This document shows, piece after piece, positions 8,027 through 15,597 of a stretch of 64,000 nt of DNA. Where the stretch lies: NCBI RefSeq assembly GCF_000376385.1, contig NZ_AQWN01000008.1, positions 62,001 to 126,000 of the forward strand, in the 5' to 3' direction. Positions within the stretch are counted from its first letter, which is position 1. Each line of letters opens with the position of its first letter. Below the pieces are notes generated by a model. The model had not been told where the DNA came from. It searched no databases and saw only the letters and a program-made list of their open reading frames with translations. This DNA comes from Desulfurispora thermophila DSM 16022. GTDB lineage: Bacteria; Bacillota; Desulfotomaculia; Desulfotomaculales; Desulfurisporaceae. Position numbers and translations under genes: made by a program.

Positions 8027-8149
8027 TACGTTCAACAAATTAATGCTACCGGCAAATACGAGCCAGTGGGCGACAACGGGCCGGAAAGTGTTTTAACCAC
8101 AGAAATTCTGCCGGGCCTGGAGTTAAATCTGGCGGAAGTGTTTTCGTGA
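8006..8149 (+). pseudogene. Uma2-family endonuclease, C-terminal remnant
   Basis: The frame ending at TGA 8147-8149 reads KYEPVGDNGPESVLTTEILP then GLELNLAEVFS. This is the typical C-terminal end of Uma2 (DUF820) proteins (compare LHSPLLPGLALALTAVF in the intact copy at 29633-30229). Only about 47 codons are open and the catalytic PD-(D/E)xK part is absent, so the gene is a truncated relic, probably left by a deletion whose edge coincides with the inverted repeat. Confidence 0.6.
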
Positions 8150-8489
8150 ACATTATTTTCTGGACCCTCGTTTTGGGCTTTGGCGTGCATTTGCAAAACA
8201 GTTTAGCCAAACTACGACGGCTTAACGAAACCAGGTCAGCCCGTTCCATAGTGCCATCAGTATTTTGTGACAGACTCACACCTCAACTGGTTACTTTTCC
8301 AAAGGCAGCAATCATGCATGTCTTTAGCCAGCAGATAGCTAGCCCCATCCGGGCATTGGCAGACAAACTCAAATCATTTCAAGATATTGTTGTGGCCCAT
8401 ATTTAAGGGGAGTTGCCTTGCTACTCAACCACCCAGGGCACTCTCGGGTGGTTGGTGTATTTTTCGCGCAATTGCGTTATGTTATGTTG
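8150..8489. other. intergenic region without recognisable gene
   Basis: AT-richer than the neighbours. A + frame from 8146 to 8406 is open but has no ribosome site, starts inside the Uma2 relic and gives a protein I cannot relate to any family, so no gene is called. The only structure seen is a 9-bp perfect hairpin at 8426-8454 (CAACCACCC / GGGTGGTTG) followed on the + strand by GTGTATTTTT. Confidence 0.4.
8426..8460 (+). terminator. hairpin, possible terminator
   Basis: Perfect stem CAACCACCC/GGGTGGTTG with an 11-base loop, followed by TGTATTTTTCG on the + strand. There is no clear upstream + gene; it lies beyond the 3' end of the minus-strand regulatory operon but has no U-tract on that strand. 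Kept at low confidence. Confidence 0.35.
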
Positions 8490-8810
8490 TCAACCCTTAT
8501 CCAACTTAACACAAATAATGCCCTGTTGTTGCAGGTATTCCAGTGATTCCTTCAGCTCTGCAGGGGTGATACCAATCAAATTGGCGAGTTCGTGACAAGA
8601 AATGCCGGCCAGATCCGGAGACCTGCCCTTTCCCTTGGAGAGAAACAGATTAAGCAGCGTTTTAACGGTTTTGCCCAGTGGGGTATTGGCTTTGATTTCA
8701 AATAGTAAATCCCTTATTAGATTTAACCGGGTGACCATTTTTTTTATTTGAGCATTGACTTCTTCTTTATCCCGGCTATGCTCGGGGTAATGCAACTCTT
8801 TTTGACCCAT
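8490..8810 (-). CDS. small helix-turn-helix protein, unknown role
   Basis: About 106 residues. The C-terminal half (GISCHELANLIGITPAELKE, then SLEYLQQQGIICVKLDKG) is a winged helix-turn-helix like the DNA-binding end of Crp/Fnr proteins, but there is no cyclic-nucleotide-type sensor domain; the N-terminal half is helical (AQIKKMVTRLNLIRDLLFEI). ATG 8810 is preferred over an upstream frame start at 8849 that would overlap the Crp/Fnr gene by 26 bases. It is the last gene of the DUF1638-crp operon and may modulate or copy the output of that regulator. Confidence 0.6.
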   Translation of the reverse strand: MGQKELHYPEHSRDKEEVNAQIKKMVTRLNLIRDLLFEIKANTPLGKTVKTLLNLFLSKGKGRSPDLAGISCHELANLIGITPAELKESLEYLQQQGIICVKLDKG

Positions 8811-8823
8811 AACACCAGCCCCG

Positions 8824-9510
8824 TTACACAGCTTCGATGGCCCCGGCAAGTTTTTCCCTGCTTAAAAGGATAAATTGGTGCCCCCTGGTGGCAATGGCCC
8901 CTTCCTGCCTCAAATCACCCAGAACATTGGTTACCATGACCCGCGAGGCGTTAACCAAGGAGGCTATATCCTGGTGAGTGAGGTCGATATCGATAACGGT
9001 GCCTTCCGGAGAGGGTTTCCCGTATTCACCGGCCAGCCTGAGCAGCATGGCTGAAATTCTACCCTTTACATCCTGGAAAGCAATGCTGGCCACCTTATCG
9101 GTGTAATTATTTAATTTACTCCCCAGCAGTTGGATTATTTTTAGGGCAGTTTGCGGATTTTGTAGCAATATGGCGAAGTGTTCTTTATTACAGGAACAGA
9201 TAAATGTATCTTCCATCGCCTGGGCATTCATGGTATGGTGGGCGTTTTCTTCAAAGAAAGTATTCTCTCCGAAGATATCATCCTCTTTGATGATGTCGAG
9301 GGTAATTTCCTTGCCCCCTTCCGAAACTTTGAACAGTCTGACCCGGCCATACTTGATCAGATAGATGGTGTGGGCGGGATCTCCATCCCGGAAAATCATT
9401 TCGTTTTTGCGGTAAACCTTTTTCCCGGCCAGCGTCCCGACTTTTTCCCGTTCCGCAAAATCAAGGGTGGCAAACAAGGACAACTCTTTCATGCATTTAA
9501 TTTTTTTCAT
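8824..9510 (-). CDS. Crp/Fnr-family transcription regulator
   Basis: 228 residues. Residues about 10-120 are the cNMP-binding-type beta roll (KKVYRKNEMIFRDGDPAHTI, YLIKYGRVRLFKVSEGGKEI, DDIFGENTFF); a dimerisation helix follows; residues about 160-215 are the winged helix-turn-helix (IDLTHQDIASLVNASRVMVT, NVLGDLRQEG). No obvious Fnr-type Fe-S cysteine set at the N-terminus (Cys near 6 and 107-109 only). Likely target: the two TGTAAA-N4-TTTACA sites at 10137-10152 and 10242-10257, one upstream of its own operon, so autoregulation is expected. The signal is unknown; HcpR-like NO or redox sensing is possible because clostridial HcpR sites have a similar shape. Confidence 0.92.
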   Translation of the reverse strand: MKKIKCMKELSLFATLDFAEREKVGTLAGKKVYRKNEMIFRDGDPAHTIYLIKYGRVRLFKVSEGGKEITLDIIKEDDIFGENTFFEENAHHTMNAQAMEDTFICSCNKEHFAILLQNPQTALKIIQLLGSKLNNYTDKVASIAFQDVKGRISAMLLRLAGEYGKPSPEGTVIDIDLTHQDIASLVNASRVMVTNVLGDLRQEGAIATRGHQFILLSREKLAGAIEAV

Positions 9511-9517
9511 GAAAATT

Positions 9518-10078
9518 TCACCCGTTCAGCACTTGTTTTAGTAGTCTGTGCAAGTGGCCCAGATCCACCGAAATGGTTTCTATAGGCACCTGGGTGTAGT
9601 CATAAAACTCAAGCAAGTTTATTTCATCAATGGGTACAATTCCAGTGTCCAGCAGCAATATACGATCATAGTAACCAAAATTTTGCCGGGCATCAACTGC
9701 GTCCCAACCTAACCCTTCCATGAAGATCTTGCGCCAGTTTTCCAGCCACCCGCTGGTAAGGTAAAAAGTTTTAGCTTCGGCGTCCATCTCTGCCATTTTT
9801 TCTCCCAGGAGCATTTCAATGCAACTTTTAGCCTGAATTACCCGCCCGCCCCGGGCAGCGGCCATATCTTCCATCTCCGGGTGGCACTGGTTGCCTATCA
9901 CCAAGGAAATATTGTCGCCGCTCATTTGCTTTAAAGCATTAGTTATCTCGTTGGCTAATTTGTCCAGGTTTACATGCAGCGCCGCATCCAGGTAGCGGAT
10001 TTCTACATTTTCATTGGCCAGCAGGTATTCCAGTTCATGGCGCAGTATACCGCAGCATAATATTTTTTTTCCGGACAA
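9518..10078 (-). CDS. DUF1638 family protein
   Basis: 186 residues: LCCGILRHELEYLLA at the start, VIGNQCHPEM and AKSCIEMLLG in the middle, FYLTSGWLENWRKIFMEGLG and RILLLDTGIVPIDE later. This is the DUF1638 pattern, seen in anaerobes next to corrinoid and methyltransferase genes; the function is not established. The start is a TTG at 10078 with AGGGGGTGAAG 8 bases before it. First gene of the minus-strand operon; crp follows after 7 bases. Confidence 0.8.
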   Translation of the reverse strand: MSGKKILCCGILRHELEYLLANENVEIRYLDAALHVNLDKLANEITNALKQMSGDNISLVIGNQCHPEMEDMAAARGGRVIQAKSCIEMLLGEKMAEMDAEAKTFYLTSGWLENWRKIFMEGLGWDAVDARQNFGYYDRILLLDTGIVPIDEINLLEFYDYTQVPIETISVDLGHLHRLLKQVLNG

Positions 10079-10104
10079 ATTGCTTCACCCCCTGCTATTA
10101 TTTT

Positions 10105-10115
10105 GATATAGCATA
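10105..10115 (-). promoter_or_regulatory. predicted -10 element of the DUF1638-crp operon
   Basis: On the minus strand TATGCT (10115 to 10110) is a 4/6 match to TATAAT. With the start site about 10103 the centre of the operator at 10137-10152 falls at -41.5, the class II position for Crp/Fnr activators. No good -35 box is present, which fits activator dependence. Confidence 0.5.
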
Positions 10116-10136
10116 AAAATAATTGGGCAATGGTGC

Positions 10137-10152
10137 TGTAAAAAAGTTTACA
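10137..10152. promoter_or_regulatory. Crp/Fnr-type operator, site 1
   Basis: TGTAAAAAAGTTTACA: inverted repeat TGTAAA-N4-TTTACA, serving the minus-strand DUF1638-crp operon. It matches the half-sites of site 2 exactly. Confidence 0.7.
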
Positions 10153-10241
10153 AACATTAAATAATTTTTCTATACAGGCTTTTTATGCACAGTCCGCAGC
10201 GCTTGCCGGCGCCGGCTATAAATATCAAACATATTTTTTAT

Positions 10242-10257
10242 TGTAAAATATTTTACA
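10242..10257. promoter_or_regulatory. Crp/Fnr-type operator, site 2
   Basis: TGTAAAATATTTTACA: a perfect 16-bp palindrome with the same TGTAAA-N4-TTTACA half-sites as site 1. It serves the + strand PNPOx-like gene at 10328. Confidence 0.75.
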
Positions 10258-10278
10258 GCACCTCCTCCTTCAGGATGG

Positions 10279-10284
10279 TAGCAT
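10279..10284 (+). promoter_or_regulatory. predicted -10 element of the PNPOx-like gene
   Basis: TAGCAT, 4/6 to TATAAT, places the start site near 10291 and the centre of operator site 2 at -41.5, the same geometry as on the opposite strand. No -35 consensus is present. Confidence 0.5.
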
Positions 10285-10327
10285 TGGATTAACCTATCAA
10301 AAATCCCAAAGAGGAGGTTATTGTAGT

Positions 10328-10663
10328 ATGGCATGTAACTATTGTGGCGGAAACGGTAACGCGATTTTAACTCCGGAGATCAAGGAAGTGATCGCCCAAT
10401 CAGCCTTTGTACCCATTGCCACTCTTTCCGGGGACGGGCAACTCCATTTAATCGTAGCCGGCCAGGTCAAGGAGGTAAAAGACGATAACACCCTGGTTTT
10501 CGGTGTGTACAAAATGGTTAAAACCCGCCAGAACCTGGCCGAAACTGGTATTATGCAAGTGGCTGTCGTCTCCGGGAAAAAAGGTTACCGTCTAGTCGGC
10601 AAGGGCCGGGCTGAAGGTGAAGAGGTTATTTTTACGGTGGAAAAAGCTGATTCATTGTTATAG
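10328..10663 (+). CDS. pyridoxamine 5'-phosphate oxidase-fold (FMN-binding) protein
   Basis: 111 residues. The stretch PEIKEVIAQSAFVPIATLSG, DGQLHLIVAGQVKEV, MVKTRQNLAETGIMQVAVVS is the split-barrel flavin-binding fold of the PNPOx-like superfamily. The N-terminus carries ACNYCGGNGN, a CxxC that could be redox active or bind metal. Good ribosome site AAAGAGGAGG before ATG 10328. Lying behind a Crp/Fnr operator, it is probably a stress- or redox-induced flavoprotein; the substrate is not known. Confidence 0.8.
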   Translation: MACNYCGGNGNAILTPEIKEVIAQSAFVPIATLSGDGQLHLIVAGQVKEVKDDNTLVFGVYKMVKTRQNLAETGIMQVAVVSGKKGYRLVGKGRAEGEEVIFTVEKADSLL

Positions 10664-10718
10664 ACTTCTTCCTACAACCCCCCAGGGCTTTTTGCAAACC
10701 CGGAGGAAGTACAAGTAT
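10664..10718 (+). terminator. possible terminator of the PNPOx-like gene
   Basis: ACTTCTTCC (10664-10672) can pair with GGAGGAAGT (10702-10710), one G-U pair, 29-base loop, followed by ACAAGTATAATTTTTG. The loop is long, hence low confidence. Confidence 0.4.
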
Positions 10719-10836
10719 AATTTTTGCCTGTATCACAGGTAATACACTTGTTGGTATCTATTGGGAAGCCAACAGGGGGTTCCCAAGGACGCGCATTGTC
10801 GTACCTTGCAGAAATAGTGCTGCCATTGCAACTAGC

Positions 10837-12672
10837 TCAGCTGGTCTCCACCACACCCCGGTATTCCGCCTCCTGCCGTAAAAACGGGTGCCGGCCGCGG
10901 GGCACGTAGCTGGTGTGCAGGTATTTCCTGGCCACTTCCGAGAGCGGCTGGCCCAGGAATTCGCGGTAAATCTGCTGGATGCGCGGGTTTTCGTGGGAGC
11001 GGCGGATCTCCTTGCCCCGGTCGATGTTGTACAGGGCGTCGGCCCGGTTGTGGCGGTAACTGAGGGAAAGGTATTTCAGATCCCGGCCGCTTAAAATGGG
11101 CTGGCCGCCGCCGCCCACGCAGCCGCCCGGACAGGCCATTACTTCCATGTAGTCAAAACGCCTTTCGCCGCTCTTGAAAGCCTCCAGCGCCCGGCGGGCG
11201 TTGCCCGCGCCGTGGGCCACGGCCACGGTGATGGTCTTGTCTCCCAGCTTCACGCTGCCGTACTTGAGACCGCTCTGGCCGCGGGCTTCCTCGAAATCGG
11301 GCACGGACATCTCCCGCCCCGTGATCAGTTTGTGCGCCGTGCGCACGGCAGCTTCCAGCACGCCGCCCGTGGCGCCGAAGATCATCCCGGCGCCGCTGTA
11401 CTGGTCGAAGGGTTCATCGTAGGGCTCGTCGGGCAATTCCGGGAAGTTCAGGCCCACCTCCCGGATCATGCGGGCCAGTTCCCGGGTGGTCAGGACATAG
11501 TCAATATTGCGCAGGCCGTCGCACTCCATTTCGGGGCGGGCGGCCTCGTATTTTTTGGCCGTGCAGGGCATGATGGCCACATTGACCATGCGCTGCGGGT
11601 CAATATTATGCTGCCGGGCGTACCAGGACTTGGTCAGGGCGCCGCACATGGCGTGGGGCGACTTGGTGGAAGAAAGGTGGGGCAAAAACTCCGGGTAAAA
11701 ATGCTCGGCGTATTTCACCCAGCCCGGGCAGCAGGAGGAGAGCAGGGGCAGCTTTTCCGGTTGGTGCAGCAATCTTTCCATCAGTTCGCTGCCCTCTTCC
11801 ATGATGGTCAGGTCGGCGGTGACGTCTGTAGCAAAGACCCGGTCGAAGCCCAGGTGGCGCAGCGCCGCCACCAGTTTGCCGGCCACAAAGCTGCCCATGG
11901 GCATGCCGAACAGTTCCCCGATGGTCACCTGGATGGAGGGGGCGGTTTGGACCACCACCAATTTGTCCGGGTCGGCAATGGCCCGCCACACTTCGGCAAT
12001 GTGTTCCTTCTCGGTCAGCGAGGCGGTGGGGCAGGCCAGCACGCACTGGCCGCACATGATGCAGCTGACTTCGGCCAGATCCTTCTGGAAGGCGGGAGCG
12101 ATGACCGTGTTCAGCCCCCGGTAAAGGGGCGAATAGACGTAGCACTCCTGGATTTTATTGCAGATGGCCAGGCAGCGCCGGCAGTGGATGCACTTGTTGT
12201 AGTCACGCTGGATGGCCGGGTTGTGGTCGAAAAAGCCGTAGTCCTTCATTTCGCCGGTGAAGGGAATGTTGCGGATGCCCAGGCTGTCGGCCACGTTCTG
12301 CAGCTCGCAGTTTAAATTGCGGATGCAGGTGGTGCACTCCCGGTGGTGGTTGGAGAGCAGCAGGGTGACCGCGGTTTTTCTGGCCCGGCGCACCCGCTCG
12401 GTGTTGGTGCGCACTACCAGCCCCTCCCGCACCGGGTAGACGCAGGAGGCCTGCAGGGTGCGGGCTCCCTCGATTTCCACCACGCAGACCCGGCAGGCGC
12501 CGATTTCGTTGATGTCCTTCAAATAGCACAGGCTGGGAATTTCAATATTTACCGTGCGGGCGGCCTCAAGCACGGAAAGGCCGCGCGGCACCCGGTAGTC
12601 CCGGCCGTCGATGTTGATGGTGACCATTTCTCCGGCCGCCTTGATTTCTTCCTTCTCGCGCAGGTTTTCCAT
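10837..12672 (-). CDS. hndD: [FeFe] hydrogenase catalytic subunit (HndD/HydA type)
   Basis: About 611 residues. Domains in order: [2Fe-2S] plant-ferredoxin-like part (Cys near 49, 60, 63, 77), His-ligated cluster (HHRECTTCIRNLNC near 109-122), two [4Fe-4S] clusters (CIHCRRCLAIC and CIMCGQCVLACP near 161-215), then the H-cluster domain with all three signatures: SSCCPGW near 312, MPCTAKKYE near 368 and MACPGGCVGGGGQP near 520. The C-terminus contains the small-subunit-like tail. The start is ATG 12672 after AGGAGGAAAGAAC; an open extension to 12912 has no homology. Partner subunits are encoded at 13175-15597 in the same orientation. Role: reversible H2 formation or oxidation coupled to NAD(H) and ferredoxin by flavin-based bifurcation. 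Confidence 0.95.
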   Translation of the reverse strand: MENLREKEEIKAAGEMVTINIDGRDYRVPRGLSVLEAARTVNIEIPSLCYLKDINEIGACRVCVVEIEGARTLQASCVYPVREGLVVRTNTERVRRARKTAVTLLLSNHHRECTTCIRNLNCELQNVADSLGIRNIPFTGEMKDYGFFDHNPAIQRDYNKCIHCRRCLAICNKIQECYVYSPLYRGLNTVIAPAFQKDLAEVSCIMCGQCVLACPTASLTEKEHIAEVWRAIADPDKLVVVQTAPSIQVTIGELFGMPMGSFVAGKLVAALRHLGFDRVFATDVTADLTIMEEGSELMERLLHQPEKLPLLSSCCPGWVKYAEHFYPEFLPHLSSTKSPHAMCGALTKSWYARQHNIDPQRMVNVAIMPCTAKKYEAARPEMECDGLRNIDYVLTTRELARMIREVGLNFPELPDEPYDEPFDQYSGAGMIFGATGGVLEAAVRTAHKLITGREMSVPDFEEARGQSGLKYGSVKLGDKTITVAVAHGAGNARRALEAFKSGERRFDYMEVMACPGGCVGGGGQPILSGRDLKYLSLSYRHNRADALYNIDRGKEIRRSHENPRIQQIYREFLGQPLSEVARKYLHTSYVPRGRHPFLRQEAEYRGVVETS

Positions 12673-12800
12673 GTTCTTTCCTCCTGCCGTCCGGCCGCGC
12701 AAGTTTCCCCGATTCGCTGGGCCGGGCGATTTCCGAATGATGTACGGGAAGTTTTTTCCGTTTTGGCCAGTGCTACAGCGTAATTTATAAACCGCTAATT

Positions 12801-13157
12801 GCGGGTGTGCATCCTTCGCTCGCCCGAATTGGACCGGGCGGCACCGGCAGCTCGGTCGCGGCTGGGACAATGCAGTGCGAGCATGTGCAACGCTCGCCCG
12901 ATCGCTACGCACCGGACGGCACTACGGCTGGCGGCGGACTCAGCCGGACCGCCCCAGATTCGACATCCTGTCGAAAGCTAGGGCTGGGCCGGACATCCGT
13001 GTCCGGCCCTCCGGCTTCGTTACCGCCGCTGCGCCTAGTGCCGTATGCCGGTGCTCCGCCACGGGCTCGCTTTTGCACACTGCTCGCCAGCGAGCTGGCT
13101 TTCATGTTCTGCACAGCTGGTACTCCAGACGGGCTCGCTCAGGAAGATCACACCCGC
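12801..13157 (-). repeat. foldback (long palindromic) element, copy A, inside the hydrogenase operon
   Basis: 357 bp whose ends are inverted repeats: GCGGGTGTG at 12801 and CACACCCGC at 13149-13157, followed inward by CGCTCGCCCG and CGGGCTCGC. Further long-range complementarity covers most of the length, with two apical hairpins: GGGCCGGAC/GTCCGGCCC (12986-12994 with 13001-13009) and TTCGACA/TGTCGAA (12959-12965 with 12969-12975). The minus strand reads AGCGAGCCCGTCTGGAGTA in the sense of transcription, as in copies B and C. Not coding: open frames across it are GC-rich noise. It separates hndC from hndD and would be part of their transcript. Confidence 0.8.
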
Positions 13158-13174
13158 CACTTTACGCTGTAGTA

Positions 13175-15073
13175 CTAGCGCTTGTAAATGGCCTCCACCG
13201 GACATTTGGCAATGCAGGCCCCGCACTTGATGCAGATGTCCTGGTGGATGTGATAGGGCGGCTTTTTGCGCTCGCCGCTGATGGCGTTCACCGGGCAGAT
13301 GCGGGCGCAGATGCCGCAGGCAATGCATTTTTCGTCGGAAATGATCACCCGCAACAGGCCGTGGCACACCCCGGCCGGGCAGCGCTTTTCTTTAATATGG
13401 GCGATGTATTCGTGGCGAAAATATTCCAGGGTGCTCAGCACCGGGTTGGGGGCGGTCTGGCCCAGGCCGCACAGCGAGGCGTCCTTGATGTCGTGGCAGA
13501 GGTCCTCCAGCAGCTGCAGATCCTCCATCTCACCCTTGCCGGCGGTAATGCGCTCCAAAATTTCCAGCAGGCGTTTGGTGCCCACCCGGCAGGGCACGCA
13601 TTTGCCGCAGGACTCGTCCTGGGTGAACTCCAGATAAAAGCGGGCGATGTCCACCATGCAGTCGGTCTCGTCCATGACAATCAGGCCGCCCGAGCCCATC
13701 ATGGAGCCGATCTCGGCCAGCGACTTAAAGTCAATGCGGGTGTCCAGGTGGGCGGCCGGGATGCTGCCCCCGGAAGGGCCGCCCGTCTGCACGGCTTTGA
13801 AAGCCCGCCCTTCCGGAATGCCGCCGCCAATGTCGTAAATGATCTCCCGCAGGGTGGTGCCCATGGGCACTTCAATCAGGCCGGTGTTGACAATCTGGCC
13901 GGCCAGGGCGAAAACCTTGGTGCCCTTGCTGTCGGGCGTCCCGATGCCGGCATACCATTCGCCGCCCCGGCGCAGAATGACCGGAATATTGGCAAAGGTC
14001 TCCACATTGTTGTTTAAAGTGGGTTTTTCCCACAGTCCCACTTCGGCCGGGAAGGGAGGACGGGGGCGGGGTTCGCCCCGCAGGCCCATCACCGACTGGA
14101 TCAGGGCGGTTTCCTCACCGCAGACAAAGGCGCCGGCCCCCAGGCGGATGTCCAGGTGAAAGGCAAAACCGCTGCCCAGGATGTTGTCGCCCAAAAGGCC
14201 CAGCTGCCGGGCCTGGTCGATGGCGATTTCCAGCCGCTGGACGGCGATGGGATACTCGGCCCGCACATAGATATAGCCCTGGCGGGCGCCGATGCAGTAA
14301 CCGGCAATGATCATGGCCTCCAGCACGCTGTGCGGGTCGCCTTCCAGGATGGAACGATCCATGAAAGCACCCGGATCGCCCTCGTCGGCATTGCAGAGCA
14401 CATACTTGGTATCGCCGGGGTAACCGGCCGCGTATTCCCATTTCAGCCCGGTGGGAAAGCCGGCGCCGCCCCGGCCGCGCAGGCCGGACTTCTTCACTTC
14501 TTCGATTATTTCCTGCGGCGGGGTGCGCCGGGTTAAAATTTCCCCCAGAGCCCGGTAGCCGTCCAGGGCGATGTATTCCGTGATGTCCTCCGGGTTGATC
14601 ACCCCGCAGTTGCGCAGGGCGATGCGCAGCTGTTTGCGGAAGAAGTCGATCTCGTCCATGGTGCGCTGGAGCTGGCCGGTGCGGGGAGAGTGGTAGAGCA
14701 GCCTTTCCACCACTTTGCCGTGGGCCATGTGGCTGTCCAGTATTTCATCCACATCCTCGGGCTGCACATGGATGTAGAAAGTGCGGTCGGGGTGCACCAC
14801 CATGACCGGTCCCATCTTGCAAAAGCCGAAGCAGCCGGTTTTGAATACCTTTACCCGCTCGCCCAGGCGGCGCTTGCGGATCTCCTCCTCCAGCCGGGCA
14901 CGAACCTGATGGCTGCGGGAGGAAGTGCAGCCCGTGCCGCTGCAGACCAGTATGTGGTAGAGGGGCAGGTTTTCCTCCAGCGGTGTGCCGGATAAGCGCA
15001 GTTTGATGGCCTGGTAGGTTTCTTCCTGCAGTTTGCGCAGGTCGTCCAGCGACTTGAGCTTTTTCAGGGACAA
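13175..15073 (-). CDS. hndC: NADH-binding flavoprotein subunit of bifurcating hydrogenase (HndC/HydB, NuoF-like)
   Basis: 632 residues. Residues about 35-125 form a thioredoxin-like [2Fe-2S] domain (LVCSGTGCTSSRSHQVRARL; FKTGCFGFCKMGP), i.e. the HndB part fused to the N-terminus. The NuoF core follows: FMN site GLRGRGGAGFPTGLKW, NADH site GAGAFVCGEETALI, and the cluster motif SCGKCVPCRVGTKR. The C-terminus has two ferredoxin motifs (CIACGICARICPVN; CIKCGACIAKCPVE). This is the domain layout of HydB/HndC of trimeric bifurcating hydrogenases. The gene lies 17 bases after hndA. Confidence 0.95.
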   Translation of the reverse strand: MSLKKLKSLDDLRKLQEETYQAIKLRLSGTPLEENLPLYHILVCSGTGCTSSRSHQVRARLEEEIRKRRLGERVKVFKTGCFGFCKMGPVMVVHPDRTFYIHVQPEDVDEILDSHMAHGKVVERLLYHSPRTGQLQRTMDEIDFFRKQLRIALRNCGVINPEDITEYIALDGYRALGEILTRRTPPQEIIEEVKKSGLRGRGGAGFPTGLKWEYAAGYPGDTKYVLCNADEGDPGAFMDRSILEGDPHSVLEAMIIAGYCIGARQGYIYVRAEYPIAVQRLEIAIDQARQLGLLGDNILGSGFAFHLDIRLGAGAFVCGEETALIQSVMGLRGEPRPRPPFPAEVGLWEKPTLNNNVETFANIPVILRRGGEWYAGIGTPDSKGTKVFALAGQIVNTGLIEVPMGTTLREIIYDIGGGIPEGRAFKAVQTGGPSGGSIPAAHLDTRIDFKSLAEIGSMMGSGGLIVMDETDCMVDIARFYLEFTQDESCGKCVPCRVGTKRLLEILERITAGKGEMEDLQLLEDLCHDIKDASLCGLGQTAPNPVLSTLEYFRHEYIAHIKEKRCPAGVCHGLLRVIISDEKCIACGICARICPVNAISGERKKPPYHIHQDICIKCGACIAKCPVEAIYKR

Positions 15074-15090
15074 GAGCGGTTACCTCCCTG

Positions 15091-15597
15091 TCAGGGCGCC
15101 GTTTTGCGGCCGGCTTTCTGGTATTTATACAGGATGGAAGGGATGTCGGCCGGGGTGAGCCGGCCGTAAACCTCCTCGTTGATAGTGATCACCGGGGCCA
15201 GACCACAGGCCCCGATGCAGCGGGTGGGCTTCAAGGTGAACAGGCGGTCCAGGGTGGTTTCGCCCGCCTTGATGTGTAGCTCCTCCTCGATGGCCCGCAG
15301 CACTTCCATAGCCCCCTTGACATAGCAGGCCGTGCCCAGGCAGACCGAGATGGTGTATTTGCCGGTGGCCTCCTGGGAGAAAAGCGAATAAAAGGTCACC
15401 ACGCCGTTGACCGTGGAAACCGGTAACTGCAGCCTGTCCGCAATGTGGGTCTGCACTTCGGGCGGCAGGTAGCCGAAAACCTCCTGCGCCTTTTGCAGCA
15501 CCCGGATCAGCATGCCCGGCTGCTGTTTGTAGTAGTCGATTATTTCATCCAGACGGCGCCAGTTTTCGGCTGCGGCCTGTCCTAAAGGGCTGCCCAT
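15091..15597 (-). CDS. hndA: NuoE-like [2Fe-2S] subunit of bifurcating hydrogenase (HndA/HydC)
   Basis: 168 residues of the thioredoxin-like NuoE family: helical N-terminus (LDEIIDYYKQQPGMLIRVLQ) and [2Fe-2S] ligands in VCLGTACYVKG and KPTRCIGACGLAPV. First gene of the minus-strand operon hndA-hndC-(element A)-hndD. Electron entry or relay between NADH flavoprotein and the catalytic subunit. Confidence 0.93.
   Translation of the reverse strand: MGSPLGQAAAENWRRLDEIIDYYKQQPGMLIRVLQKAQEVFGYLPPEVQTHIADRLQLPVSTVNGVVTFYSLFSQEATGKYTISVCLGTACYVKGAMEVLRAIEEELHIKAGETTLDRLFTLKPTRCIGACGLAPVITINEEVYGRLTPADIPSILYKYQKAGRKTAP

Noticed and set aside
8146-8406. 86-residue + strand frame
   Set aside because: Starts inside the Uma2 relic, no ribosome site, composition not gene-like, no family recognised.
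8426-8454. Terminator for the minus-strand regulatory operon
   Set aside because: The perfect hairpin has no U-tract on the minus strand; the T-run is on the + strand, where no gene ends nearby.
12673-12912. Upstream extension of the hydrogenase gene
   Set aside because: The frame stays open but the translation has no relation to hydrogenases, crosses into foldback copy A, and a strong AGGAGG site precedes ATG 12672.
12799-14017. Long + strand frames opposite hndC and across element A
   Set aside because: Antisense shadows of GC-rich coding sequence; no ribosome sites and no family resemblance.
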